Source of the DNA: Brasenia schreberi
Taxonomy: Eukaryota; Streptophyta; Magnoliopsida; Nymphaeales; Cabombaceae
Length of the DNA: 64,000 bases
Direction: 5' to 3'
Assembly: GCA_036023115.1 (NCBI GenBank)
Contig: JAYKKT010000089.1
Span: 13,398,001 to 13,462,000, forward strand
Part shown: piece after piece, positions 37,528-48,695 of the stretch
Numbering within the stretch: the stretch's first letter is position 1
How the letters are laid out: each line of letters opens with the position of its first letter
Made by a program: the position numbers and the translations under genes
Notes under the pieces: generated by a model
Databases searched by the model: none
Told to the model about the DNA's origin: nothing
Seen by the model: the letters and a program-made list of their open reading frames with translations, nothing else

Positions 37528-37674
37528 TTTCTCTCTCTCTCTAAAATATATATATATATATATATATTATATTCACATATGTATTTTTTATTTTTTAAAT
37601 TTAAATTTCAACCATTCATCAATTTAAAATAGATGATTGAGATTTATATACCTAAATGTATTAATATATACCAA

Positions 37675-37756
<82 letters not shown>
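37528..37756. repeat. Microsatellite pair around an inverted-repeat family fragment
   Basis: (CT)n and (AT)n at 37528-37567 are followed by about 110 bp resembling the MITE-like family (AAATTTCAACCATTCATCAA, then ATTTATATACCTAAATGTAT) and then about 38 uninterrupted AT units (37678-37756). The Ile-Tyr ORF across it is an artefact. Confidence 0.85.
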
Positions 37757-37757
<1 letters not shown>

Positions 37758-38297
37758 TCAACCGCTCTAGCCTGCTGACTCATCAATCGTTTGCCATCTA
37801 TAGTGAAAATGAAAATGGTTCACCTTCACAGTAGCATCTGCATTTCTTACCCTTAAATTTTTCGTTATTTATCAATTTTTGATAAAAACATACTTTCAAG
37901 GTGCGCATTAATTACGCCAACAAACAGGTACATGCGTTTCTTTAAAGAATTTGCTTATATAGGCAACAACAGACACGTGGGTCACCCTCCGAGCGAACAT
38001 GTGACCCTGTCTTACGTGACTCGACCTTGTACAGGTAAGTGTAGGCCGATAGGTCTGACAGTTTCGGACCCTATCTCATAACTAAATCCGAACTTAACCC
38101 ATAAATCTGAGTCTGATGTAGGGTGGCAATGAGGCATGGTGGGACGGGTTTTTATCCCATCAACGCTCACCGCGCAATGGGAACTTACTATTCGACTCCT
38201 CATGCCCATATATTTAAGTCACACGTACACGTACACACACATCCATATACACACATATATATATATACCCATATACATATATATACCTATATACATA

Positions 38298-38335
38298 TAC
38301 AACAACAACAACAACTAAGCCTATTCCCATGTAGT
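38298..38335 (-). mobile_element. 3' tip of an RTE LINE
   Basis: ACAACAACAACAACTAAGCC followed by TATTCCCATGTAG is the reverse complement of the TTG tail and last bases of the window's LINEs. Only about 38 bp remain, which suggests an extreme 5'-truncated insertion. Confidence 0.7.
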
Positions 38336-38339
38336 TTCA

Positions 38340-39100
38340 GAACCCAAGGTTGGTCCTAGTAAACTAAAATTAATCTAACAAAAATGAGGTCATATGTACA
38401 GCATATATACGTAAAACTTGTATTTGGAAAAAGGGAGATGATAAAAGAACGGGTCTGGTCTGTGTCGACCTGATTTTGAACCCGGATCACCAACCTAGTT
38501 AAGGACGATTCTAATGGAAGGTAAAAGACTTGAATGTTGGTACAGTTCTACATGAATATTGTTTAGCGAATGACTATTAAAACTATTTTTTCAGTCGCGA
38601 AAATGATTTTGGAAACTCTTCCGTGACTTTGTGTCTCATATAGAAATAAACACGTAATTCATGTTTTCCTGTGCAGTAATTTTTATGGATGATCCAATTG
38701 GATTTTGGTCCCCCCCCTCCCCCCTGGCCTCTCTCTCTCTCATGATCTCATCATCTCTAGGTCGTCGGATACTGTATAAATGCATCTGAACCAAATCCGG
38801 AGTGCTTACATCAGCATGGGAAAAGGGTCTAATAAAAAATATTATTGATTTTTTGAGAAAAAGAAAGGGAAAAGCTTATATAAGTCTGGGTAATGCTGTA
38901 TCAAAAATTCTGTTATTTTTTGAGCAACTAGCAAGCTAGAGGCCAAGATATCCATAAGGGCGTGCTTATCCGCTGAGCGTTCCGTGATTTAGCCGGCAAA
39001 CATCACACGCTTCGAGCTTGCCCTATAATTCCAAATGGCGATCCCATGATGAGAGTCGTATCCCCCATTTGACACCCAAGTTTGTTTGTCTCAATCTATA
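38340..39100. other. Intergenic, nothing recognised
   Basis: A C-rich run at 38710-38727 followed by CT repeats, otherwise plain AT-rich DNA. No gene. Confidence 0.4.
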
Positions 39101-39104
39101 TATA

Positions 39105-39465
39105 TATATATATCAATCTAATGTCCATCCATTGCTTTTTAGTGTCACTAGTATAATTTAAAAAAATTTAAAAGTTTTTGAAAATTATAAAAATAATATT
39201 CATATACTCATACCTTCGAAAAGTAACAATGAAGAATGATTAAATAATGTTAATAGTGGATAAGATCCAATCACTTATATGTGTATATATAAACGGATAA
39301 TTACCAGACATTAACTTTTGGTGACATGAGTATAATTTATATTTTTTTAAGGTTTTTAAAAAGTTCAAAAAATAATGTTATTATTTATACCTTCGAAAAG
39401 TAACAATCAAGCATGAGTAGAGAATGTTAGTAGTGAGTAAGATCATATCATTATATATATAAAAA
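39105..39465. repeat. Diverged tandem pair, ~195-bp period
   Basis: AGTATAATTTA followed by a T/A-rich stretch, then ACCTTCGAAAAGTAACAAT and AATGTTARTAGTGRRTAAGATC, appears at 39150-39270 and again at 39330-39450. A related, inverted sequence lies at 48110-48215 (GTAAATTTTAAAATTTTTT-like core). Confidence 0.75.
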
Positions 39466-39469
39466 CTAG

Positions 39470-39680
39470 GAATTGCTAGACATTCTCCCATGTTAAACTT
39501 TACTAGATGATCTATACAATATGTGTGATTGCAAGAATGATGCAAATCAAGCTGCCCGTTAATATTGATATGAGGATCAATGTCATTTAATACATAATGT
39601 GATGTAAGATGGATGCCTTGATCACTATCATCCGATTGATCACATGGATAGTGGTGATGATCAAGCAATGTGTAACAACT
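39470..39680. repeat. Dispersed repeat, copy 2 (partner at 32815)
   Basis: Same order of blocks as 32815-33005: TTGCTAGACATTC, ATATTGATATGAGGATCAAT, TGCCTTGATCACTATC, GATCAAGCAATGTG, then (CT)n. The 95-codon minus-strand ORF over it is not conserved in the other copy. Confidence 0.75.
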
Positions 39681-39711
39681 CCCCCTCTATCTTTCTATCT
39701 ATATATATACC

Positions 39712-40015
39712 CTAACATTACATGCTAACATATCTAAATAAATCTCAACCATCAATTCTAGTATCACAAAAATTGATGGTTGAGATTTAAATTCTACGTT
39801 AAATCCTAACATATTCAAATCACATTATACCCTCTTTTTACAATACATGGATGATTAATATTTGAGTTAAAAAAAAACATATACTTTTTTACAGTTATAC
39901 TTGGTTCATACTTATACACTTTTGTTTTTAAAATAAAAAATAAAGAATAAATGGTTGAGATTTGTTTAAATATATCAAAACATGTAATTGCTAGCACACA
40001 CATATATATATATAT
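39712..40015. mobile_element. MITE-like element with ~45-bp imperfect inverted ends
   Basis: The left end ACATTACATGCTAACATATC ... ATAAATCTCAACCATCAATT is close to the reverse complement of the right end AATAAATGGTTGAGATTTG ... AAACATGTAATTGCTAGC. (AT)n runs border both sides. About 300 bp; the minus-strand ORFs across it are too short and unlike any transposase. It is the best preserved member of its family here. Confidence 0.65.
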
Positions 40016-40019
40016 GAAG

Positions 40020-41520
40020 AGAGAAAGCACCCACGTATACCAAGATCCAAAAGTCATGACGGTTACAAACTACAAAGGCGGCATATGATGAATGAAGAAA
40101 ACAACAAGATAACGTGTATGGTACTTTTGATTGCTTTAAATGCCATGCATTCGAGAATTCATCCAGATTTTGCCGAAGAAGATGGTAAAAAGCCAATCTC
40201 TCTCATAGTTCTTTATTTTTTAGCGTGGTTTTTCTCAGTCTCCCACAACCAAAATGAACAATTTGGCTTCCTACTGTCCTTCCTTACGAACCCCAAAGAT
40301 CCTTCAGTTGGGGTGTCACTATCTAGGGTTCATACAAAAGATTTGTGAGTACAACTCAGTGATCTTGCATACCTCAGCCACTAACATATTCTATGTGGGC
40401 ACCATTAGCATATTTGATTCTTTTATAGCTGCTTCTTATACTTTTTCTAACATTGGCAAGTTAGGGTTACACAGACCCCGACTGCCGACGCTGGTAAGAA
40501 AACCAACCATGGGGTGCTTGTGTTTGCATAGGATCTCATGCTTGTTTCAAAACAATATCCCAGTATTGCCTACAGAAACTTGAACATCTAACCTGTAGAT
40601 GATCTACCACAACCATTATAAAACCAAGCAATATAGAGAAGGTTTATATGAGTTTATGATGGTGCCGAACTTGTAACCCTGAAGGTTCTTGCAGGTCAAC
40701 CCGAATGCCTGGGGAGCCATGACTTGTGTCATTTCTTGGTAATTCTACATGTACTCAAATACATATAATACGGGTACTTTGTGAGACATTAAGCAAAGGT
40801 CCATTCTTTAAGTGGTAGATCCAATTACTAGTTTGACAAGAACCATTTCCTCTTAAATTGCATGGCTTTCCTCAGTGCTCAAAACTCTTCAAAACCTTAA
40901 GAAAAAGACTTCTAATTGTTTCTTGAAAAGTAGGAATGGCGATGGCTGGAGGCAATGACAATGCATGGCTTGCCATTTATAACTCTAGGGATGCAGATGG
41001 ATTGGATTCAAATTGATAATGAAATCATTAATCAGATCATAGAGTAACTGTATTTGGATTCGGATATGAAACACTTAAACCGTCTTCAGAAACATCAAAA
41101 CTGGGTTCGGATAATGGATGTTTGTCCGCTATATTCAACCACAACAAACCTTATCTCGCATTAAGTGGGTCATCTACATAGATTCCTATAACCTCTTCCC
41201 ACTCTATCTTGTGTCATATTACCATGTATGGAAAAGTCTGATCCCACACGGTATCTGGATTTGGTACATTGGGTCGCATATTGGATATATCAGATCCATT
41301 GATGTCGCTATATGATAGTACCGACAAAGGTTTCATTAACATAAATAATGGTAAGTTTAGAGGGTGCTGGCCTTGTTTCTTGTGCTTTGTCTTGCAAGGG
41401 CCACTTGGTGCTCTTTACTGGGCATATTCTCAAAGTTAGATCGTTCCAAACCATAACCTGCCCGCTCGGGTACTGAATCCAGACAAGGCACGTGAAAATC
41501 GTGGGTTAATTATTCTCATC
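40020..41520. other. Intergenic, nothing recognised
   Basis: ORFs at 40085-40348 and 40254-40583 overlap in different frames on + and have no recognisable domain. No paired repeat seen. Confidence 0.4.
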
Positions 41521-41524
41521 AATC

Positions 41525-41665
41525 CCTATCTTTTTTGTTGGAGATCGGTGAGCAGGGGTTAGTCGGAGACGTGCACACCCCTGGTATCGAACTCTTAACC
41601 TTCAACTTCAAGGTTCTTTTTAACCAACCCGTCTAGGCAGGAGAGTCGTGGCTCATTGTGCTATC
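41525..41665 (-). mobile_element. tRNA-derived SINE-like copy
   Basis: The minus strand reads TGCCTAGACGGGTTGGTT (A-box-like), then 30-35 bp later AAGAGTTCGATACCAG (B-box-like). It lies in the same arrangement as at 32275. Confidence 0.5.
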
Positions 41666-41669
41666 GATG

Positions 41670-42590
41670 TCTTTTTCTCATAAAAGTTTTCTAGTTAAAG
41701 TGCCCTGTTTGACCGGTAATAGATTTTATAGGCTTTGTCAAAAACATAGGAACTTGTGGACTTGATTAAGATTCAATATACATCACATCAAACTTTAACA
41801 CGTTACTATAGGCTGGTGCATGAACCGAGTCGTAGCTGGTTCTGCTTGGTTCGATCAATGTGGTGCTCATTTGTGTTTGGTCAGTGCATGTTATACTTGT
41901 GTGTGTGTGTGTGCAAGAAAAATATATGAAATGTTAAATTCTGGCTTAATTCCTCATCAAGTACCTAAGTTTTTACCTAGATAAAAGTATATGTAACGGT
42001 TGTATTTCTTAACTTTAGTGAGCAGCTATTCTTCAGCTCATCTAACTGAGAAGATGAATAAGATGGTTGACAGACGAGCCATGAACAGCCCTGTTCGGAT
42101 TGTTCATGAGCTTCTTCCTCAGACCTAACTACGTTACTGAAATGAGGGGACACTGACAGAAAAGTAAGTGGGTGTATGAACATGTATGTAAGTTTCTTGC
42201 CATGCGGTGACAGCTATTTTGCAAGAGAATGGTCCCAAGGTACTCATGCATGCATGCATGCATGTGTGTACCGACACAAAAAGGTATCACTACTAGACAT
42301 GGAGAAGTATAGTATATTTTGAAGAGAGAAAAATATGATGGTTAGCATTTATGTTCGAGAGAGAGAGAGAGAGACGAAACTCTTTAGAGCAATTAACTAG
42401 AGTACATCAAAGTGAGACAAACTTGTGTTTCATGAGGCCCCCATGGGTGAAGGATGAGAAGCTTTTTGTGATGGTAACTTTAACCCTTGAATCCGTTGCA
42501 GACAAAGATAATCTTTAAACTGTATCGCCATCTTTGTGGTCCTCTTTCACTATCACCTTTCAACTAACTAGGGTACAACTACTCTCTTAC
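41670..42590. other. Intergenic, nothing recognised
   Basis: Short GT run at 41899-41914, a (CATG)n run at 42246-42263 and (GA)n at 42357-42374. No gene. Confidence 0.4.
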
Positions 42591-42591
42591 T

Positions 42592-42717
<126 letters not shown>

Positions 42718-42756
42718 GCACAAAATGGCTTAAGGGGATACTACCCATCTAACTAG

Positions 42757-42895
42757 TAGACAACATGGGTACTTCTTGTTTTATTTTATCCCTTTAAGCC
42801 ATTCTCTTTCTCTCTCTCACACACACTAGTTAGACAACATGAGTACTTCTTGTTTTATTTTATCTCTTTAAGCCATTCTCTCTCTCTCTCTCACA
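42757..42895. repeat. Tandem duplication of ~70 bp with an inverted partner
   Basis: TAGACAACATG(G/A)GTACTTCTTG then TTTTATTTTATC and TTTAAGCCATTCTC occurs at 42757 and 42832. The reverse complement (GGGATAAAATAAAACAAGAAGTAC) lies at 43019-43042, about 130 bp downstream, followed by ACAACATGGGTTG in direct sense. Confidence 0.8.
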
Positions 42896-42931
42896 CACAT
42901 ATGTGTGTGTGAGAGAGAGAGGGATGGAGAG

Positions 42932-43003
42932 CCAAATGATCAAACTTACATTCCATATATTTTGTCTTTGTTCTACTAGTCGTAGGCATTTGCTTTCTAA
43001 TAC
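42932..43003 (-). mobile_element. ~70-bp RTE LINE scrap
   Basis: GCCAAATGATCAAACTTACA then TTCCATATATTTTGTCTTTG and TTTGCTTTCTAATA matches the RT C-terminal part of LINE copies 2 and 3 (for example 61347-61420). Both ends are abrupt. It lies between the duplicated units at 42757 and 43019. Confidence 0.8.
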
Positions 43004-43009
43004 AAGGAG

Positions 43010-44850
43010 AGAGGCCTAAAGGGATAAAATAAAACAAGAAGTACCAAAATCAAATCTAGATATACAACATGGGTTGTGGGAGAGCCCGTGATCTCCTCCT
43101 CCTTTCAATTACACACCAACTACTTTCCCTTTACACCACATGTGATTCCCATTTCCTCTCTTATTCATGAAAGCGATGCCCCCCCCCCGCACTGCAGAAA
43201 AAAGAAGAAGATCGGTGTTAATGCCACTACTGTTCATCATCTCACCGCTTCAATGCCCTGGCTATCATTCACTGAATACACTCATGGAGACAGCTTGGGT
43301 GCATCAGCATATGAGCTGTTCTCATGGTTGTTTGTTGCACTGAGTTGACGCCCATACCCTCTGACAAAAGTCTTTTCTTTCTTTCTTGGGTCTAAACCAC
43401 CACTGGTATCCGGAAGCCCAATAAAGTAGCTGATCTACATTGAACGAGGTGGGGCGTCTGTCCTGCCCGAAATTTTAAAATTCAAAAGAAAAATTGTAGC
43501 TTACATACCATACTTTGAGCTTGAGACATACTTTGTCCCACTCTATAGGAATTTCTAGATCTGCCAGAAGCCCTAAGGATCCATCTAATCAGGTTCGAGC
43601 TGGTTGACACACAATGAGCTAAAGCTCTCCGTCCAATCACGAGACTCAAACTCAAGACCTTGCTTAAGTTGAACAAACAAGTGCCAAACCATTTGAACCC
43701 CCAATCAAGCATTGGTTTCCAGCGCTGCTGTCAACTAAAACAATCTAAGAAATGTTTTCCGGAGTCAGGAAATCGGTCATCTTCAAAAGTATGATGCCTG
43801 TTGTCTCCGACATAGCCAGAGCCAGAGTGACAAATCTACCAGCACACAAGCGTCGAAGGCCGAAAAGGCAACCTTCCAATACTTATGAGCGCTATTCGGC
43901 CCAACATTTTGAGTATTTAAAATAGCCTATTGTTGAATAGGTGGGCTATAATAGAGACTACAATATAATCATGAGATTTTATCCCCCACCTGAAAAAATT
44001 TACCTCGTAAAAGATACAACCCATGGTTGAATCCTTTAAATAATTGCCGCACCCTAAACAAAATGCTATATCTGCCACCGACCAGATCGGTGGCGAAGCC
44101 TCTGGTTCTAGGCTTGGCTTCATCATGCTAGGAAAGAAAAGGAGTCTTCCTCAGAACCACTATATCGACCTATTTACAAGCACAACTCCTCGCCACGGGT
44201 TCGACTAGAGAAAACCTTCGAGTTGAAGGTCACGGGTTCGATATTCAGGCATTTATATCTGTTAGGCCTGTGTAACCCCATCATGCCTTAAAGCAAGATA
44301 TCATAAATAAGCCCTAAAGGCGTAGTGGGGCATAACATACTTCTAATAGTGGGTTGACCCTCTGTTCAGAGGTCAGTAGTTCGATCATGGGTGTGCCTCT
44401 AAGCAGTCTACCTAAACCAAAGCTTTGTTCAATAAGGTACCCTTTCTAATGCATATAGTTAATTCAACCATGATAAGAAATCAAATTTGATTGCTAGATG
44501 GACGGTCAGGGCTGAACTCTCATGAATAGGGGTGTCAAACTAGGCTAATGTTCTGGGTCAATTCGGGTTTCGGTAAAAAGGAGGTTGATCCAGATCTGAC
44601 CCTGGCTCTGGTGGGGTTCGGGTCAACCGGACTATAGCCCTATACACGGGCCTTATGTAGGGCCCTAGGTTGAGAATCCGGAGTTTATGCTAGAACGGCA
44701 AACCCCACAAGAAATGTTTCTGAACCAAAAAATATTTTATGATCAATCCTGTTAAAACCAAAAAGAGAGGAAGAATTTCTACATGACAAATACTCAATGA
44801 AATGGATCTGACTCTTCTCAAGTCACTAGACGTAATTTTCCTTATTGTTG
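43010..44850. other. Intergenic with several weak SINE-like boxes
   Basis: B-box-like stretches occur on - at 43590-43715 (TTGAGTTTGAGTCTCG) and on + at 44190-44290 (CGGGTTCGATATTC) and 44340-44430 (TAGTTCGATCATGG). None has a clear A box. ORFs at 43076-43348, 43482-43712 and 43917-44126 have no family motif. Confidence 0.35.
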
Positions 44851-44854
44851 TTCA

Positions 44855-44965
44855 ATAGAATGGAGAGGCCGGCACCAGATACATGCCTTCATGTTTCGAA
44901 CTCATGACTTCAAGTAGTGAGCTGACCCCCCTAACCAGGTGATCTATTGCTCTTTGTGCCATTGA
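44855..44965 (-). mobile_element. tRNA-derived SINE-like copy
   Basis: The minus strand has CACCTGGTTAGGGGGGTCAG, a weak A box, then CATGAGTTCGAAACATG, a B box. The 80-codon ORF over it is antisense to nothing known and is regarded as a shadow. Confidence 0.45.
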
Positions 44966-44969
44966 ATGT

Positions 44970-46150
44970 GATTCTACTTCCACAACAAGTAGATATAGTG
45001 TGATAGGCCTCATAATGGCTGAACCAGATGTACATGCCCTTCCAGGATTTGCTTCGTCGGCACCATTCTTTGGCAGGGAGTGTCGGTCCTTCAACTGATC
45101 AATGGGATAAATAAGATGGAGTAATAGTTACTGAGCTACGTCGTTTCGACCAAGAATCAGAACAATGTGCTTAGTATATCTTTGTTTTAGTGATACTGCA
45201 TGAGTCATGGCAGTGGAATTTTATGTCTTCATGGTTATGGACATGCCAGCCTTTATGTTTTCGTGGTTGCAAGCATGTTATTCAGTCATAAATCACGCCT
45301 GCTCTAGTTTGTACCAACAAAATCCCAATTATTGCAAAAGAAAGCTTCAGACTTGCACAAGAAATGCAGGCCAATTGTTGTATTAATAGGACAAACCGGT
45401 CCATTGATCTGCCGATGCCTAAGAGAAAGGCGTAACTATTTTATTCAAATCATTCAATTAAGGCAATGATTCGAAGCATTTCGTCCGACATGCACATTTT
45501 TCTTCTTTCTAATGGATTTACATGTTTCATAATATTGCAAGAATCTCAGCAAACTTAACCTGACTTCCATTAGTCAATCGGGTCGCGTAGATGCAGAGAT
45601 GATGATGGACCTCCCCCTCTGTCTGGATCGGTTCCTCCTGAGGTCGCACTAATCAGTCTCAGGCTTGGCACTCACTAGGAGTAACTATCTAATATTGACT
45701 CATTAAGAGCCCCACGCCCAGGCATGTTCTCACTCAGAAAAGAAAAAAAAAGAAAAGAAAGGGTGTAGGACATGGATTTCCCGGGAAATCACTCATCTCG
45801 GTACCAAACACAAAAAGCGGATAATTTTTTTGAAGTGTTACACTTATTGGAATAAATCTTGTTACGGAGTTTAATAGATCATTTGAGTTTTGTTGTTCCA
45901 CTTTTTATGGGACTACTCTTTCATTAGTCCCTTTTGTAGTGGGGTCCAAGTCGACCTTCTTTGGACCTGGAACCAGAGTGATCTGAACTCAACCTATTTA
46001 CCTGATTTATCACCCCTTGCTGAAACCAGTTACTGACTTTAGGATGCATCACCATATTGGCAGCACCAGTTCAAGATTGATGATATTGAAAGAAGAATGA
46101 ATCTTGTGGCCAAATTTTTAGCCTAGCTGGTGAAGTGCGATTCAAGCAAT
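44970..46150. other. Intergenic, nothing recognised
   Basis: No gene, long repeat or structured element seen. A purine run AAAAGAAAAAAAAAGAAAAG is at 45738-45759. Confidence 0.4.
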
Positions 46151-46156
46151 GATGAT

Positions 46157-46380
46157 TTATGCTGAAGCCTTGCGCATAAAGCGGGCAAGTGCCCTTCTAC
46201 CTTGAAGAGGCATTTGCTCACCGCCCTTAACATAGAAACATTCTACCCATTGAAAGCCAACTTTAATGAACTTCCTCTTAAAACTTTTCAGAATCCCTTC
46301 ACTGATTTTCCATTGGAGAAGTTGATCAAGTTTCATGAAGTCTTCGAGTAGAGCAGAACTTTTTAGTTTCTTAATACCCT
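46157..46380 (-). pseudogene. Unidentified exon-like ORF shared with 60104-60216
   Basis: After an acceptor-like AAAACTTTAG the minus strand stays open for about 73 codons and ends at TAA 46157-46159. It reads like real protein: SSALLEDFMKLDQLLQWKIS, then KFIKVGFQWVECFYVKGGEQ. The first 37 codons recur with about 90 percent identity at 60104-60216, in the opposite orientation and with the frame kept open. I do not recognise the family. It lies downstream of the FAR remnant but does not match the FAR C-terminus. A captured gene fragment on an unknown mobile element would explain two copies. Confidence 0.4.
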
Positions 46381-46433
46381 AAAGTTTTCACCTCACATAC
46401 TTGATAACCCCTGGGATGTGTATGTGTGTGCAC

Positions 46434-46436
<3 letters not shown>

Positions 46437-46529
<93 letters not shown>
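46437..46529. repeat. Compound microsatellite (AT)n(AG)n
   Basis: About 27 AT units followed by about 18 AG units. The Leu-Ser/Ile-Tyr ORF over it is an artefact. Confidence 0.97.
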
Positions 46530-46531
<2 letters not shown>

Positions 46532-47954
46532 GCATGAAATAATTAATAGCAAGCAAAAATATTAATCACGTCATCTTCAGTTGTACTCTCTCTCTCTCTC
46601 ACAGTCTCTCTCCCCCCCACCCACACACAAAAATTCTTAGAGGAAAAGGAAAAGGTGGAACATACCCCCAAAGGTAACTTATGGGGTCATGTATCTAAGG
46701 AAACTGTCCATGGTGCTGAAGAGGGAGATTTCTCCTACAATGATGGGGTTTCCATCCTTCCCATAACAGGGATTAGCTTTAAAGTAACGGTAACCACAAT
46801 CTACCATCTTCGAATACGTCGGGATTCTTTGCAGATGATCCAATATGGTAGATAAATTGAGAGGATTGGTCAGAGTGCAGGACCATGCTCACTATCATTG
46901 CATTCACTGCCATATCACCTGGAATCTGCACATTATATATCATTTTTACCAATTTATTCTGGAGAATAAAGTCAGAGTGTGTAATATGCTAGATTATTAG
47001 CCGATCAAGTGACCCAGTCAATGGATACTTCTGAAGATATAAGATTCCCAATATCTATTTATAACTGCAATCCTTGTGACAATTAAGTTGTTAGGTCTAA
47101 AATCCCATCAATTCACTATGTTTTACAGGTTGCACCAAACGTTGGTTGAATATGGAACTGAGTAATTCCTAAAGTTTGTGGGCGTTCTCTGCTGCATATC
47201 TCTAAAAGTTGAATTTGAAAGGCAGATAAAAATCTTACCACATCAAGGACAAGCTCCCCCTTAGCGAAAAAGGAGATTAATTTTCCCTTGCAATAACTAA
47301 TCAGCAAGTTATCCACAGTTCTGCATGTGTGTAACCAAAAGATAAGCGCCTTCTCCAATCAACATTTCTCCGATGGATTTTGTGAAGACATAAGTGTTAG
47401 GCCAGCCAAACAACTTAGCTCTGAAGATACATGCAAAATAAACTGTCAATTTAGGTTACGAATAGCCAAGCATCGGAGTTTATAAACATATGTTGCTAAA
47501 ACACATTTTAAGTATGATGAATGTTGGAAAGGAAAAATAATTTGTGGCCTTGGAGACCTAATGCTTTCATGGCAGACCTTTCAGCCTCTTTCGTATTTCC
47601 CTCAGCTCGCAGTTCTTCTAACCTCTTCTTCATCAGCCACATCTCAGCTTCTACATCTAAAGTTGGGTTCCCAGACAGTACCTCACCCAGTTTGAATCCT
47701 GTCTCTGGTATCAATCCAGTCTTGGTACCAGAAACATATGCTGGTGACTACAAAAGAGATGTGGAGAGAAATTAGAAAACTTCATTTAGTTTTTTGATTC
47801 TTGAATTGGAAAGGATGGAGTAATCAATGCTTCACATCATCACTACATCTATGATCGATTCCATCATCATGGAACTTGCATATTTCATTATTTTGCAAAG
47901 ATAAATGGTGTCAATTATTAGAAAACTTGCATACCTCATTATTTTCACATCAAT

Positions 47955-48085
47955 GTTGTCAATTATATTGGTATTTTTATTTTTTAAATTCAAATTTCAA
48001 TAATCTATTATCAAAGATAAATGGTTAAACTTTATTTGAATTTGCTAACACCTAAATATGTTAGCATATATAAGTTTCTCTATAT
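47955..48085. mobile_element. Fragment of the MITE-like family in FAR intron 4
   Basis: TTTTTAAATTCAAATTTCAA ... TTTGAATTTGCTAACACC then ATGTTAGCATATATAAG and TCTCTATATATATAGTGAG corresponds to the right end of the element at 34755-35020. Confidence 0.55.
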
Positions 48086-48589
48086 ATATAGTGAGTGGAT
48101 CTTGCTCACCTTTGACATTGTTCATCTACTTCAGGTGATATGAATATGATAACAACGTCCTTTGTATTTTCTGAAACCTCTTAAAAAATTTTAAATTACA
48201 CTTGTACCATAAAAAACACATGTAAGAATTATGGGTGATCCAATTTTTATATATATAACTTATATGGGGAAGTTCCAATACCATATCCATGAAACAGGAA
48301 AAAGGCAACAAACTTGGTTTCTATTCATGCTCATCCTTATTATTATTATTTTTAAAAAAAGTTATATTAAGGATCTATGTGATATATGGAGAACCTAGCT
48401 AGATGATATCCGTATATCCATAAAAGGTGGTTTCAAGTTGTTCATTAAATTTTAAATGGCTTGATTGAAATTTAGATATGGGACTTGGGAACTCTAGAAT
48501 TGATTGTTTGGCAACTCCTATTATATATCGATCTATGTTAAATGTTTCGATTTTAGTTATTAGAAAGTCTACCGTGTAATCATTTGAGA

Positions 48590-48695
48590 TGATGTTGAAC
48601 CCTATGCTTCGAGTGCTATGCTGGATGGGTTAAAGGGATGTTGTAGATCGTCCAGTGAGGCCAGCAGTTCAAGGGTCGTCTACATATACTGTAAG
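48590..48695 (+). mobile_element. Possible SINE-like copy in FAR intron 4
   Basis: GGGTTAAAGGGATGTTGTAG followed about 25 bp later by CAGCAGTTCAAGGGTCG, which has a weak B-box look. The A box is not clear. Confidence 0.3.

Noticed and set aside
40085..40583. Two overlapping + ORFs as a small gene
   Set aside because: Different frames, no family motif, no compatible splice sites and no composition signal.
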